A stretch of 64,000 nt of DNA, taken from the IMG/VR virus record IMGVR_UViG_3300031823_000001, positions 1-64,000 of that record. One strand, written 5' to 3'. The stretch comes from a virus. The stretch's first letter is position 1. Every line of letters starts with the position of its first letter. Positions 63,863 to 64,000 of the stretch are shown piece by piece. The position numbers and the translations under genes were made by a program. The notes beneath the pieces are model-generated. The model ran no database searches and had not been told where the DNA came from. It saw only the letters and a program-made list of their open reading frames with translations.

Positions 63863-63935
63863 TAGCGGTAGAGGGGATCGAACCCCCGACAACCCGATCA
63901 TGAGTCGGGCGCTCTGCCGACTGAGCTACACCGCC
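63863..63935 (-). tRNA. tRNA-Met(CAT), elongator type
   Basis: 73 bases. Loop CTCATGA in stem CCCGA/TCGGG. C11-G24 in the D stem marks an elongator. A lysidine tRNA-Ile2 cannot be excluded from the sequence alone. Confidence 0.82.
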
Positions 63936-64000
63936 ATGGCGCACCCGGGGTCCCTCACAGCCTCCTGGCGAGCCAGGCTGCCGACCTACCCATCCGGTCG

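Noticed and set aside
63940-64000. Partial tRNA at the window end
   Set aside because: AGCCT/AGGCT hairpin only; no consistent anticodon loop or T arm within the window.

Overview
The window reads as part of a large, high-GC (roughly two-thirds G+C) tailed phage genome infecting an actinomycete. A portal, a prohead protease/scaffold and an HK97-type major capsid protein establish that it is a phage. A WhiB regulator, a DUF397 protein, frequent GTG starts and leaderless genes with TANNNT -10 boxes point to an actinobacterial host. No terminase, tape measure, DNA polymerase or lysin was recognised here, so this is an internal segment of a bigger genome.

Layout. 1-19.9 kb: a dense run of about 35 small genes, nearly all on the minus strand and mostly joined by 4-base GTGA/ATGA overlaps. 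They include a lipoprotein, Zn-knuckle proteins, a Nudix hydrolase, WhiB, a ParB-like protein, a Dcm-like DNA methyltransferase, winged-helix proteins and many unknowns. 19.9-22.6 kb: a plus-strand set with three tandem paralogues. 23.3-45.4 kb: virion genes on the plus strand (portal, small head/tail proteins, a 1570-residue repeat fibre, a 1345-residue SWIM+SGNH protein, a 1369-residue protease-scaffold fusion, head proteins, major capsid), with short minus-strand gene islands at 31.9-33.0 and 37.9-39.1 kb. 45.5-51.0 kb: a capsid-adjacent nuclease, then small accessory genes, a VWA-domain protein and DUF397. 51.0-60.6 kb: minus-strand virion-associated genes (a second repeat protein, a 780-residue Fn3-like fibre) with small Zn proteins and an HNH gene. 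61-64 kb: a minus-strand array of about 18 tRNA genes, including an initiator tRNA, four Arg isoacceptors and tRNA-Ile(TAT), with an I-Ssp6803I-like PD-(D/E)XK nuclease gene on the opposite strand.

Regulation. A conserved element of about 20 bp, core TACAGcTTTtcTTGATA, occurs at 13 sites plus one weak one. It lies almost only in front of the small accessory genes and usually ends in a TANNNT hexamer. At five sites that hexamer is 6-7 nt from the start codon, giving leaderless genes. The element can point either way, and at the single-direction sites the sixth-position T of the -10-like hexamer is kept on the side facing the driven gene (one site, 46540, has it on both sides). Structural genes do not show it in working orientation. 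This is the strongest candidate here for an undescribed regulatory system.

Mobile genes. Five homing-type nucleases are present (three HNH, two PD-(D/E)XK). The one after the capsid gene has a 19-bp hairpin covering its ribosome binding site and a possible -10 box in the loop, an arrangement recalling T4 I-TevI control. All functional calls are from reading the sequence; no database search was run.
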